Below, piece after piece: positions 7,112 to 16,542 of a DNA stretch of 27,411 nucleotides (positions are counted from its first letter, which is position 1; each line of letters opens with the position of its first letter). Source of the DNA: a virus. The DNA is taken from positions 1 through 27,411 of IMG/VR virus record IMGVR_UViG_3300035701_000226; one strand, written 5' to 3'. The position numbers were made by a program, and so were the translations under genes. The notes beneath the pieces are model-generated. The model ran no database searches. It saw only the letters and a list, made by a program, of their open reading frames with translations, and had not been told where the DNA came from.

Positions 7112-7122
7112 GAGGACGCACA

Positions 7123-7353
7123 ATGCCTAGGGGGATCTACAATCGGAAGGGCACGAAGGGGAAGCCGGGACCGAAGCGCGGGCCGAAGGCCGGCGGGAAG
7201 CGCGAGCTGAACGCGTTCCGGAAGGCGGTCGAGGAGACGCTCGACGCCCTGATCGAGGCGGTCCGGATCAAGACGGAAGCCGAGACGAGGGCGAAGGTGC
7301 TGCAGGAAGTGAGCGACGAGGCCGAGCGGCGCCTGCGCGTGATCCAGGGATGA
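7123..7353 (+). CDS. Basic-tailed helical small protein, possible DNA binder
   Basis: ATG at 7123 has a strong AGGAGG about eight bases upstream, unusual in a cluster otherwise coupled by overlaps, so it may be expressed at a higher level. The 76-residue product has a Lys/Gly/Pro-rich N-terminus (KGTKGKPGPKRGPKAGGK), resembling basic DNA-binding tails, followed by a long amphipathic helix (residues 29-75) that may form a coiled coil. Nucleic-acid binding is inferred from charge alone. Confidence 0.6.
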   Translation: MPRGIYNRKGTKGKPGPKRGPKAGGKRELNAFRKAVEETLDALIEAVRIKTEAETRAKVLQEVSDEAERRLRVIQG

Positions 7354-7598
7354 ACCCCGGCGACCTGAACGAGCGCCAGCCGAAGAAGGGCGGGATCAAC
7401 CAGCGGCCAACGACGCCGCGGCCGACCGTACCGCCCCGGCCGCAGGGCGATATAGACGGCCAGTCGTTCGCGCGCGGGAGCACGATCGTGGTGCATCAGG
7501 CAGAGCCGCGAGAGCGGCTGCTGTACGTGAAGCGCAAGGGCGAACCAGTGGAGGAACGCCGGGTGCCGATGCAGCGGCCGGTCGGGTTCAAGCCATGA
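7350..7598 (+). CDS. Hypothetical proline-rich small protein
   Basis: ATG at 7350 overlaps the previous stop; 82 residues. The first half is rich in Pro, Gln and Thr (RPTTPRPTVPPRPQ) and probably disordered. The second half is a short beta/basic segment (STIVVHQ, RLLYVKRKG). It ends in an ATGA junction with the next gene. No family recognised. Confidence 0.52.
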   Translation: MNPGDLNERQPKKGGINQRPTTPRPTVPPRPQGDIDGQSFARGSTIVVHQAEPRERLLYVKRKGEPVEERRVPMQRPVGFKP

Positions 7599-8071
7599 GC
7601 CCCGCCGAGCTGACCCTCCGCTTCTTCGAGCGGCTGAAGTACGAGACCGAGATCGTCGAGAAGACGATCAACGTCCCCAAGCGTGGCGGGGGCCGGATGG
7701 TGTTCAAGCGCGACGCGTTCGGGTTCGCCGACGGGATGGCGTATAAGCCCGGGGACCCGATCACGTACGCCCTGCAGTGGACGGTCGGGGCCCGGTTCGC
7801 GGACCACGTGCAGAAGTGCCTGATGGCGAACCGGGAACGGAAGTGGACGTGCCTCGCCGCGATCCCACCCGCGGCCGACACCCCGGAGGAGCCGACTCGC
7901 CTCGCCGGCCGCCGGCTGCTGGTGTTCGCGTGGCGCATGGTCGGGCCAGCGGGGGCGCGGAAGCTGTGGCAGGCCGAGGTGGCCGAGATCGCCGGGAACG
8001 ACGCGATCGGCTGGGCTTCAACCGTCCACAAGGGCACCGACGACGAGCTGGCGAAGGCGCTGGGGCTGTGA
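7595..8071 (+). CDS. Possible PD-(D/E)XK-like phage nuclease
   Basis: A 158-residue protein from an ATGA junction. The N-terminal helix is followed by FKRDAFGFADGMAY (R39, D40, D46), a strand with ALQWTVG (Q61, T63), then a helix containing HVQKC (K74). This order resembles a phage family with RRDLFGFxD-xxA ... QVT ... R/K, which looks like a PD-(D/E)XK fold with an altered active site. Resolvase-like or endonuclease activity is possible, but the canonical D/E-x-K pair is not evident, so it could be inactive or use other residues. Its stop overlaps the start of the methyltransferase gene (GTGA). Confidence 0.5.
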   Translation: MSPAELTLRFFERLKYETEIVEKTINVPKRGGGRMVFKRDAFGFADGMAYKPGDPITYALQWTVGARFADHVQKCLMANRERKWTCLAAIPPAADTPEEPTRLAGRRLLVFAWRMVGPAGARKLWQAEVAEIAGNDAIGWASTVHKGTDDELAKALGL

Positions 8072-9312
8072 CGGATCGTCCCTGGCAGATCGTGAACGCG
8101 GACGTGATGGCCGGCCTCCGCGCGATCGAGTCCGAGTCCGTTCAGGTCGTGGTCACCAGCCCGCCGTACTGGGGGCTCAGGGACTATTCCGTAGACGGCC
8201 AGCTCGGGCTCGAAGCCTCCCCGTGGGAATACCTCGAGAAGATGCGCGCCGTCTTCGCGGAGGTCTGGCGGGTGCTGCGGCGGGACGGGACGCTCTGGCT
8301 GAACATGGGCGACTGCTACGCGACCGGAGCGGGGAAGGTTGGCGAGTGTCCGGGGGGGGGCGAACGCGGGGACAAGTGGGCCGGACGCGCAGGCCGGCCG
8401 CGGGGAATCCGTCCCACCGGGCAGGGTAGCATTCTGAACGACGGCCGCCCGAAGGTGCGCCCGATCGGGCCGATGACCCAGGCGAACCGGATGCCGATCG
8501 AGGGCCTGAAGCCGAAGGACCTGGTCGGGATGCCCTGGCGCCTGGCGCTCGCGCTCCAGGCCGACGGCTGGTGGCTGCGGCGGGACATCGTGTGGTCGAA
8601 GCCGAACCCGATGCCGGAGTCGGTCGAGGACCGGCCCACGACCTCGCACGAGTACGTGTTCCTCATGACCAAGTCCGAGCGGTACTACTACGACGCCGAC
8701 GCGATCCGGGAGCCCCTGCGATCGAGCCCGTCCGATCTCCGCAAGATGACGGAGGACCTCGACCGGATGGGAGGGCGAACGCTGGTGTCCTGCGATCCCC
8801 GCTACAAGGCGAACGCGAAGACGAACATCGGCCGGAAGCGCGGCGTGGGCAAGAAGCACGATCGAGGAGCCGACCGCGGCAGCCACTGGGGAGACCGCCA
8901 CGCCCCGCAGAACGGAACCCGCCGCTACGGATACCCTGTCAGGAATGCCGACGGTTCCAGTCCGCGCCACAGCACGGAGGTCCGGCATGAGTGCGACCCG
9001 CGGACACTCCTGATGGGCCGCAATCGCCGGTCGGTCTGGGAGATCGCGACCACGCCTTTCACGTGGGCGCACTTCGCCGTGTTCCCGGAGGCGCTCGTGC
9101 GCCCGTGCGTACAGGCGGGCTCGAAGCCGGACGACCTCGTGCTCGACCCGTTCTGCGGCAGCGGGACCACGGGCGTCGTCGCGCTCCAGGAGGGCAGGCG
9201 GTTCCTCGGGATCGAGCTGAGCGCGGACTATGTGGCGATGGCGAAGGCTCGGATCGTGCGCGAGGTCGGCGGTCTGCAGTTGCAGATTCCGGTCGGCGGC
9301 GCCGCACGGTAG
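8068..9312 (+). CDS. DNA methyltransferase, beta-class (N6-adenine or N4-cytosine)
   Basis: GTG at 8068 overlaps the previous stop; 414 residues. Catalytic motif IV SPPYW (S31-W35) lies near the N-terminus and the AdoMet-binding motif I DPFCGSGTTG (360-369) near the C-terminus, the order of beta-class amino-methyltransferases. The middle (about residues 95-330) is the likely target-recognition part, with a Gly/Arg-rich stretch. SPPYW occurs in both N4-cytosine and N6-adenine enzymes, so the modified base is uncertain. The gene carries a run of nine G at 8352-8360, where slippage by one base would truncate the protein. Phage methyltransferases commonly protect against host restriction; no cognate restriction enzyme is obvious, though the upstream gene may be nuclease-like. 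Confidence 0.9.
   Translation: MTDRPWQIVNADVMAGLRAIESESVQVVVTSPPYWGLRDYSVDGQLGLEASPWEYLEKMRAVFAEVWRVLRRDGTLWLNMGDCYATGAGKVGECPGGGERGDKWAGRAGRPRGIRPTGQGSILNDGRPKVRPIGPMTQANRMPIEGLKPKDLVGMPWRLALALQADGWWLRRDIVWSKPNPMPESVEDRPTTSHEYVFLMTKSERYYYDADAIREPLRSSPSDLRKMTEDLDRMGGRTLVSCDPRYKANAKTNIGRKRGVGKKHDRGADRGSHWGDRHAPQNGTRRYGYPVRNADGSSPRHSTEVRHECDPRTLLMGRNRRSVWEIATTPFTWAHFAVFPEALVRPCVQAGSKPDDLVLDPFCGSGTTGVVALQEGRRFLGIELSADYVAMAKARIVREVGGLQLQIPVGGAAR
8352..8360 (+). repeat. G9 homopolymer tract inside the methyltransferase gene
   Basis: Nine consecutive G encode the Pro-Gly-Gly-Gly turn at about residues 95-98 of the beta-class methyltransferase. Gain of one G would put translation in a frame that ends at TAG 8427-8429; loss of one would end at TGA 8435-8437. 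Both remove motif I. Such poly-G runs are known slip sites in phase-variable bacterial methyltransferases. Confidence 0.75.
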
Positions 9313-9321
9313 AATAGCCGC

Positions 9322-10596
<1,275 letters not shown>

Positions 10597-10605
10597 AATG
10601 AGGCC

Positions 10606-11028
10606 GTGAGCAGAAAGCCCAAGGCGCGCAAGCCCGGCCGCCCCCGCTGGGAGCCCAACGAGAAGCAGATAGTCGAGGCCAAGGTCGCGGCTGAGGCCGG
10701 GACCACCCAGGAGGACATCGCGATCGCCGTCCTCCGCTGCGCGCCTTCGACCCTGTACGAGTACCTCCGGCGTAACCAGAACTCGGAGTTGTCGGAGGCC
10801 CTAAAAGCGGGGCAGTCCCGGGGACGGGCCTACGTCGCCGGAAAGCTCCGGCAGCTCATCGACCACGGCAACCCCGCCGCGACGATCTTCTACCTCAAGG
10901 CGCAGGCTGGGTGGCGCGAGAAGCAGGAGATCACGGGCGCCGACGGCGGCCCGATCCAGCACGCGGTCGTTCCAACCGTCACCGAGTACCTGCGTCGCCT
11001 TGCCAAAGCGAAAGCGCGCAAGAGCTGA
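10606..11028 (+). CDS. terS: Terminase small subunit
   Basis: GTG at 10606 follows a short GAGG site; 140 residues. A basic N-terminus (KPKARKPGRPRW) leads into a helix-turn-helix (TTQEDIAIAVLRCAPSTLYEYL, residues 33-54), then an oligomerisation-type helix and the segment DHGNPAATIFYLKAQAGWRE, which is characteristic of phage small terminases. Role: binds the packaging start site on phage DNA and feeds it to the large subunit. The last 29 bases overlap the large-subunit gene in another frame, and order (small then large) is the usual one. Confidence 0.85.
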   Translation: MSRKPKARKPGRPRWEPNEKQIVEAKVAAEAGTTQEDIAIAVLRCAPSTLYEYLRRNQNSELSEALKAGQSRGRAYVAGKLRQLIDHGNPAATIFYLKAQAGWREKQEITGADGGPIQHAVVPTVTEYLRRLAKAKARKS

Positions 11029-12616
11029 GCGGCAGACCAGGCGCCGGCCGCGGGCCCGGAAGGCCCCGGCCGCCGGCGCCCAGGGATGGGCGGGCACCCC
11101 GTCCGAGGTCAAGCGCCCGAAGCTGAACGACGCCCTGGGATCCTGCCTCGCGTTCGCGTACCGGTACCTGCCGCACCTGTTCTACCTCCCGCCGGCGCCC
11201 ATGCACTACGAGTGGGACAAGATCGCGCTCGACCCCGAGCTCACTCGGGCGAACCTGCAGGCGCACCGGGAGTCGGGCAAGACGGCGTTCTGGGCGATCG
11301 CGTACCCGCTCTGGCGAATCGCCCTGTGGCTGTGGCTCATCAAGCAGGGCCAGCCGCAGGACGACGAGCACGGCGCCATCTTCTGCGTGGACAAGGCAGC
11401 GGCCCGGGACCGCCTGCGCCAGGTGCGCCTCGAGCTCGAGACGAACAAGCTGCTCCGCGAGGACTTCGGCCCGATCGCGGTCGGGCCCAAGTGGAGCGCG
11501 AGCGAGTTCGTCGTCCAGGGCGCGCGGGACGTGAAGAACCCGACCCTGTACGCGGACGGCGTGGGCGCGACGCCCGGATCCCGCCTGACCTTCGCGATCC
11601 TGGACGACACCACGCACCCGCTGCACGTGTCCGCGAAGGCCCAGCGCGACAAGCAGACGCGGTGGCTCGACGACGTCGTCGAGCCGATGATGAAGGAGGG
11701 CGCGCCCATCCGGGCGATCCATACCACGTTCCACAACGACGACCTGCCGGCGCGGATGAAGAAGGCGGGATGGTTCTCGGCGAAGTGGCCGCTCGTGATC
11801 GACGACGCGAAGCGCATCGTGCAGTGGCCCGAGGCCTGGCCGTGGACGCGCGTGCTCGAGAAGAAGCTCAAGCCGCTGGTCTACGCCCGGCAGTACCAGC
11901 TCCGGGAGGTCCTGCTCGAGGAGCGGCTCCTGCCGATGCCCGACACGCTCTGGTACGATCCCCGGATCCTGCAGCCGGTCGGCACGGTCTGGCAGATCAA
12001 CGGGGAGACCGTGCGCCTGGCGACGGGCGTGGACCCGGCGCTCAGCGAGAAGGAGACCAAGGACGGCAGCCGGACCGCGATCGTGACCGTCGCCTTCACA
12101 GGCACGGGGGACAGGTACATCGTCGAGGCGAAGGCCGGCCGCTGGGCGCCCGACCGCATCTTCACCGAGATCCAAGCCACGTGGGAGAAGTGGCACTCCA
12201 GCGAGGTCTACATCGAGTCTGTCGCCTTCTCGAAGATCTTCGCCGCGCTGTTCCAGAAGAACACGGCCGTCCCTGCCAGGGAGAGCCCCGCCCAGGGTGA
12301 TAAGATACAACGCATCGTGGGCACGCTGAACCCGCCGATGGCGAACAGGAAGATCCGCATCCCCGACCCGTCGATGCTCCCTCCCTTCGATCCCCTGGTC
12401 GAGGACGCCGCGCGCGAGGGCATGGCGTGCCTCATCCAGGAGCAGACCGACTTCCCGGGCGAGACCAAGGACCTGCTCGACGCGCTCGAGCACGTGATCC
12501 GGAACGCGGCGACGTCGCCCGTGTTCGCGATCGCGGGCGACTCTCTCATCTCGGCCGCCAGACGGAGCCGGTCACAGGGCTCGCGGTGGATCGCGGGCCG
12601 GGGGTACGGGGACTGA
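11000..12616 (+). CDS. terL: Terminase large subunit
   Basis: The 538-residue frame has no ATG before 11200; TTG at 11000 is the most likely start because the conserved region begins by about residue 45 and the basic N-terminus fits. The ATPase has an unusual Walker A (HRESGKT, 89-95) and Walker B with ILDD (200-203). The nuclease domain starts with GVDPAL (D345) in an RNase H-like strand, followed by VEAKAGRW. Role: ATP-driven motor that fills the procapsid and cuts the DNA. The weak TTG start inside the small-subunit gene would limit its amount relative to the small subunit. The stop overlaps the next ATG as TGATG. Confidence 0.92.
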   Translation: MPKRKRARAERQTRRRPRARKAPAAGAQGWAGTPSEVKRPKLNDALGSCLAFAYRYLPHLFYLPPAPMHYEWDKIALDPELTRANLQAHRESGKTAFWAIAYPLWRIALWLWLIKQGQPQDDEHGAIFCVDKAAARDRLRQVRLELETNKLLREDFGPIAVGPKWSASEFVVQGARDVKNPTLYADGVGATPGSRLTFAILDDTTHPLHVSAKAQRDKQTRWLDDVVEPMMKEGAPIRAIHTTFHNDDLPARMKKAGWFSAKWPLVIDDAKRIVQWPEAWPWTRVLEKKLKPLVYARQYQLREVLLEERLLPMPDTLWYDPRILQPVGTVWQINGETVRLATGVDPALSEKETKDGSRTAIVTVAFTGTGDRYIVEAKAGRWAPDRIFTEIQATWEKWHSSEVYIESVAFSKIFAALFQKNTAVPARESPAQGDKIQRIVGTLNPPMANRKIRIPDPSMLPPFDPLVEDAAREGMACLIQEQTDFPGETKDLLDALEHVIRNAATSPVFAIAGDSLISAARRSRSQGSRWIAGRGYGD

Positions 12617-12825
12617 TGTCACATCGGCGCCACTCTAACTGGCCGAACGAACACCCGCTGCCGATCACATTCAGGCCGACGGGACGCGATCCCGATGCAG
12701 AGCCCCTGCTCTTGGTCGCGATCTGGGAGGGACACGATCGAGTGCCTCCACCTAAGAACAGCAGGCGCGCGCTCGACGATGAAGTGCCCACGTGGCCTCG
12801 CGACGTGGACAACAGGAGGAGCTGA
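12616..12825 (+). CDS. Hypothetical 69-residue protein
   Basis: The ATG at 12616 overlaps the terminase stop; its own stop overlaps the ATG of the next gene and its end contains the AGGAGG ribosome site (12814-12819). The product is His/Arg/Pro-rich (MSHRRHSNWPNEHPLPITFR) with one hydrophobic strand (EPLLLVAIWEG). It has no recognisable domain. The tight junctions support that it is translated. Confidence 0.5.
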   Translation: MSHRRHSNWPNEHPLPITFRPTGRDPDAEPLLLVAIWEGHDRVPPPKNSRRALDDEVPTWPRDVDNRRS

Positions 12826-13793
12826 TGCCCTACGCCCAGCAGGAGACGGTCGCGGAGCGGCTCGGGCAGGACGTCCGCAAGATGCAGCGCGACCGGGTGG
12901 AGAAGCCGGCGACCGCCCTGATCCTCGATCGCTGGCAGCAGGTCCGGACCGACATCGCCTTGCACGCCCGCGGGGTCTGGGGTGAGCACGCGGCCAGCGA
13001 CGGCGTCGCCTACGCCGAGGGCGCGAAGGTTCGCATCGCCCAGTTCATGGACCGCCAGCTCGCGGCGTTCAGGCACGAGGCGGTCGGCGTGCTCCACACG
13101 GCCAAGCGCCAGGCCCACGATCACCAGTACCTGGCCGCGCACTGGATCCTCGATCAGGTGACGCCGCCCAACGTGAAGATCCGGCCGCGGCGGGAGATCC
13201 ACCAGCGCTGGGCCGCGGGGCACCTCGGCGAGGCGTGGGCCGACGCCCCGATCGAGAACGCGCCATCCGGGGAAGCCGCGCCCGCGAACCGGATCGAGGG
13301 ATGGCTCAAGGCGTGGGAGTACGCGGCGCTCGCCGGGCTCACGATGGCCGGCGTCCTGGGCGACGACGACTCCGACGCCGCTGCCCGGATCGAGTCCGCG
13401 ACTGCGGACGGCCGCGACATCGCCGACGTCCTCGGCCGTCTGGTCCAGAGCGAGGTTCAGACCAGCATCAACGCCGGCGACCAGCTCGCTGCGGACGAGC
13501 TCGACGAGTACATCGAGGACCGGGTGTGGCAGACGATGGAGGACGAGCACGTGTGCGACGTCTGCGAAGAGAACGCAGGCCGTAGCGTGGACGACGTGGG
13601 CGACGAGCCCCCCGCGCACCCGTGGTGCCGGTGCTGGCTGCGGATCATTCCGCGCGACTGGCAAAGCCTGCTCGACCGTCCGATCGCCCGGCTGGGGCCC
13701 GGGAGCATGGCCTTCCGGGATCCGTCCACCGGGGACGTCGTAGGCTACGTCACCGTCGACTTTGACAAGTGGGAAAGGTCCGTGAGAGACTAG
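12825..13793 (+). CDS. MuF-type head morphogenesis protein
   Basis: ATG at 12825 with AGGAGG upstream; 322 residues. The C-terminal part (about residues 200-285) is the phage Mu F / SPP1 gp7-like domain, recognised by CDVCEENAG (C244, C247), then PPAHPWCRCWL (H265, C268, C270). The N-terminal 190 residues are helical. Family knowledge: these minor head proteins interact with portal and scaffold and are found in small numbers in the capsid, sometimes ejected with DNA. The last about 40 residues are beta-like (GDVVGYVTVDFDKW). Here the gene lies before the portal gene, whereas it usually follows. Confidence 0.85.
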   Translation: MPYAQQETVAERLGQDVRKMQRDRVEKPATALILDRWQQVRTDIALHARGVWGEHAASDGVAYAEGAKVRIAQFMDRQLAAFRHEAVGVLHTAKRQAHDHQYLAAHWILDQVTPPNVKIRPRREIHQRWAAGHLGEAWADAPIENAPSGEAAPANRIEGWLKAWEYAALAGLTMAGVLGDDDSDAAARIESATADGRDIADVLGRLVQSEVQTSINAGDQLAADELDEYIEDRVWQTMEDEHVCDVCEENAGRSVDDVGDEPPAHPWCRCWLRIIPRDWQSLLDRPIARLGPGSMAFRDPSTGDVVGYVTVDFDKWERSVRD

Positions 13794-13798
13794 CCCCG

Positions 13799-15781
13799 AT
13801 GGCCGGAGCGGAAGGCGTCATCGCAAACAAGCCCGACGGGATCGTAACCACTGCGACCAGCGTCGAGGCACGATCGAAGCCCGTAGCCGTCACCCAGTTC
13901 CCTCCCAACGTCGACCCCGAACTCGTCGCGAAGCTCTACCAGAAGTACGAGCCCGATCCCGCGCCCGATCCGACGTACACGGTCGAGGCCCACTACAACG
14001 CCGCGATCGTGAAGCGCTGGGCCGACGAGGCGAAGACGAAAGAGAACCCAATCAGCGGGACGGTCCTAACCGCAGGACTCGGCCGCCGGATGCGCCCGGC
14101 CAGGTTCGCCGGCTGGAAGGCGCTCAACGAGATCCAGCAGACCGCCGAGTTCAGGGCGCAGAAGCTGCGCGAGACGCACGGGCTGTACGTCCCGCCCGCG
14201 AAGCTCAAGCGGCTGCTCGAGGACGAGTCCGGCATGGACCCGTTCTCGCTCGGGTACGCGCCCGGCCCGTCGACCGTCTCTCCGGTGAACGACGAGTGGC
14301 ACCCGCTCCTGCTCGGGCCGTTCTCCCGCAACCTGTACCTCTACGACTTCCTCGACCAGGCCGCGAAGGCGTACGAGGGCTACAACCATAACCCGATCCT
14401 GAAGTCGGCGATCAACGTCCGGGTGGCGTTCATCATGGGCGACGGCCCGAAGCTCGTGTTCGCGAACCCGGCGTGCCAGGCGATCTGGGACAACTGGGTG
14501 CTCACCGTCGAGCTCTACGGAGCGAGCTGGCACGACAAGCTCCGGATGTTCTACAAGGACGTGGAGGTGATCGGGGAGTCGTTCATCTACGCCCCGATCA
14601 TCGCGGAGACCGGGTACCCGGCGTTCAAGTACTGGGACGCGTCCACGGTGTGGGAGATCGTGACCGACCCGCGCGACATCGAGAACGTCTACTACGCGTA
14701 CCGGCAGTTCATCACCCAGTGGCAGCTCCCGCTGGCCGCGGCCGGGGCAACGGCCGACGAGAAGCGGATCCCGGTGAGCGAGTACGTGATCGAGCAGGTG
14801 ACGCCCGACTGCTGGCTGCACGTGAAGGCGAACGCGACCATCGGCGAGAAGCGCGGGCGCTCGGACCTGTTCTCGGTGCTCGGATGGGGGAAGCGGTTCA
14901 AGGACTGGATGACGGCCGCCGTGGTCAACGCCCAGATCTCGAACGCCTTCGTGATGTGGTGGAACGTGAACGGCGCGCAGACGGACGTGGACGCCATCAA
15001 GGCCAACAACCAGTTCTCCTCCGTGCCGCCCCCGGGGACCTCGATCTACACGAACAACCAGGTCGTGCCGAACCTCCTACGACCGGAGGGCGGCGGCGAC
15101 ATGGGGAACACGGGCGAGAACATCCTCGGCGTGATCGCGACGAGCCTGAACCTCCCGCCCGAGTACCTGGGCGTGACGGGCCACGCGACCAGGGCGACCG
15201 CGCTGACGCGCGGCGAGCCCGCGGTCAAGGCCTTCGAGCAGAGACAGCAGCTCATGCGCGAGGCGATCGGCTGGATGGTGAAGCGGGTGATGGCGTGCGC
15301 GCGTGCGCGCGACGAGCTTCCGAAGACCGAGCCGAAGAAGGCGGCGCTCAGTCAGCTCACCCGGGCTGTCCGGTCCGGCGAGTTCGAGAAGGCGCGCGTG
15401 ATCGTCGAAGCGCTCCGGACGCAGGGATCGTACAACGTGCCCCTCGACGAGTCCTTCGAGGTGATCATGCCCGACCTCCAGCCCGAGGACATCGCGACCA
15501 CGCTGAAGAACTACACCACGCTCCGCGTCGGCAAGGTGTGGTCGCAGCAGACGTACAGCGAGCGGGCGGCCGAGCTGGTCGGCGACGACAAGTACGACTT
15601 CGACGAGGAGCAGGACCGGATGACGCAGGAGATCGAGTCCGGGATCCAGACGATGACGTCAATGCCCGTGGGCATGACCGGCCCCGGCAACGGATCGAAG
15701 CCCGGGGGCGGGCAGACGTTCGGCAGCGGCGAGGACAACCGCGACTACAAGATGACCGCGAAGGACAAGAGTGGCGGCTGA
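13799..15781 (+). CDS. Portal protein
   Basis: I chose ATG 13799, five bases after the previous stop, rather than an in-frame GTG at 13769 that lies within the previous gene; 660 residues. The central region has a portal-type layout: a domain with DVEVIGESFIYAPI, an acidic/aromatic segment, and the C-terminal stretch LPPEYLGVTGHATRATALTR followed by a long helix (AFEQRQQLMREAIGWMVKRV), typical of portal clip/stem/crown helices. Role: twelve copies form the vertex through which DNA passes, contacting terminase and later the connector. The C-terminal 60 residues are Gly/acidic and probably flexible. It overlaps the next gene by 11 bases. Confidence 0.88.
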   Translation: MAGAEGVIANKPDGIVTTATSVEARSKPVAVTQFPPNVDPELVAKLYQKYEPDPAPDPTYTVEAHYNAAIVKRWADEAKTKENPISGTVLTAGLGRRMRPARFAGWKALNEIQQTAEFRAQKLRETHGLYVPPAKLKRLLEDESGMDPFSLGYAPGPSTVSPVNDEWHPLLLGPFSRNLYLYDFLDQAAKAYEGYNHNPILKSAINVRVAFIMGDGPKLVFANPACQAIWDNWVLTVELYGASWHDKLRMFYKDVEVIGESFIYAPIIAETGYPAFKYWDASTVWEIVTDPRDIENVYYAYRQFITQWQLPLAAAGATADEKRIPVSEYVIEQVTPDCWLHVKANATIGEKRGRSDLFSVLGWGKRFKDWMTAAVVNAQISNAFVMWWNVNGAQTDVDAIKANNQFSSVPPPGTSIYTNNQVVPNLLRPEGGGDMGNTGENILGVIATSLNLPPEYLGVTGHATRATALTRGEPAVKAFEQRQQLMREAIGWMVKRVMACARARDELPKTEPKKAALSQLTRAVRSGEFEKARVIVEALRTQGSYNVPLDESFEVIMPDLQPEDIATTLKNYTTLRVGKVWSQQTYSERAAELVGDDKYDFDEEQDRMTQEIESGIQTMTSMPVGMTGPGNGSKPGGGQTFGSGEDNRDYKMTAKDKSGG

Positions 15782-16292
15782 GGCCCCGATCAAGTCCATC
15801 GACATCCAGGACGGCGGGGGCGACGTCCTCGTCGGCCTCCCCGATCTGTGCCACACCTTCACCGGGATCGCGGACTACCTGAGCCTGTGGTGCGAGCTCT
15901 ACGGGCTGCGCGAGCAGAACATCCGCGTGGGCCACGTCGAGTGGAAGGACGAGCACACGCTCAAGTTCAAGATCACGGATCACCGGGGCAGCGCGATCAG
16001 CCCGCTGCGGTACGACCCGAGGATGCCCGAGAATCGCCATGCACTGCGGGCCCGGCCGGAGCGGCTGCGGCGGTTCGTGCGGATGAGCCCGTGGTTCAGG
16101 AGGCAGCTCGAGCTGGTGGACCGCGAGGTGCGCGCGTACCTGGTGGCCCAGCAGCTCGAGCCGTCCGACGTCGAGACGATCAACCGGTGGACCGAGGACG
16201 GGCTGGTGCTGGTCCGGATCATCTGGAAGATCACGCCGGCGACCAGGCGGCGGTACATGACGCACCTGAAGTACGGGGACGAGCGGACGTGA
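15771..16292 (+). CDS. Unknown protein following the portal
   Basis: GTG at 15771 lies 11 bases inside the portal gene; 173 residues. It is alpha/beta with VGLPDLCHTFTGIADYLSLW, a strand pair, then a Arg-rich helical region (RARPERLRRFVRMSPWFRRQ) and a C-terminal VLVRIIWKI strand. The overlap means expression with portal. The position between portal and protease is where phages carry small head accessory genes; I recognise no family. Confidence 0.6.
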   Translation: MAAEAPIKSIDIQDGGGDVLVGLPDLCHTFTGIADYLSLWCELYGLREQNIRVGHVEWKDEHTLKFKITDHRGSAISPLRYDPRMPENRHALRARPERLRRFVRMSPWFRRQLELVDREVRAYLVAQQLEPSDVETINRWTEDGLVLVRIIWKITPATRRRYMTHLKYGDERT

Positions 16293-16483
16293 GCGATCGC
16301 GTGACCGCGTACCTCTCGCCCGACGAGCACAAGCTGATCCAGCTCCTCCGGACCGCCGAGGCCGACTGCACCCTCGAGGTCCACAAGCGGGACGGGGTGG
16401 TGGTGAACGTCGTGCGGTCCACGATCCATCGCAGGGAGTTTGAAAAACCAAGGCTTCGTGAGGTCGTTGCGGAGAGGCCTTGA
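16289..16483 (+). CDS. Small DUF2292-like protein
   Basis: GTG at 16289 overlaps the previous stop (GTGA); 64 residues. The sequence DEHKLIQLLRTAEADCTLEV then a strand DGVVVNVVRS followed by basic residues has the helix, strand, strand pattern of the small DUF2292/YezD type (a short helix, then two strands with a DG turn). The resemblance is by pattern only. It ends just before the non-coding leader region and is the last gene before a possible promoter. Confidence 0.5.
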   Translation: MSDRVTAYLSPDEHKLIQLLRTAEADCTLEVHKRDGVVVNVVRSTIHRREFEKPRLREVVAERP

Positions 16484-16492
16484 CAGCGACCT
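16461..16492 (+). other. Inverted repeat (9-bp stem) at the gene end
   Basis: AGGTCGTTG (16461-16469) can pair with CAGCGACCT (16484-16492), eight Watson-Crick pairs and one G-U, across a 14-base loop. It overlaps the last codons of the small gene and the TTGACA element. No T run follows, so it is not a standard terminator. Confidence 0.45.
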
Positions 16493-16509
16493 GACCGGAC
16501 TGCTAAACC
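16480..16509 (+). promoter_or_regulatory. Possible promoter ahead of the protease-scaffold gene
   Basis: TTGACA at 16480-16485 is a perfect -35 hexamer. Eighteen bases downstream, TGC followed by TAAACC (16501-16509) has the extended -10 TGn and three of six matches to TATAAT. The -35 overlaps the end of the preceding gene. The region is one of the few non-coding stretches in the window, so a promoter for the capsid genes is plausible but the weak -10 leaves this uncertain. Confidence 0.3.
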
Positions 16510-16542
16510 AAGGCGACAGTACAACCGAGCAGGGTTCATGGG

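Noticed and set aside
9307-9315. TAGAAT as a -10 promoter box (also at 10594)
   Set aside because: It is five of six to TATAAT, but no -35 at a usual distance is seen at either copy; the nearest TTGCAG is 24 bases away.
14473-15882. A 469-codon + strand frame overlapping the portal gene
   Set aside because: Shadow frame with low-complexity Arg/Gly/Asp composition; the portal frame has clear protein-like features and codon use.
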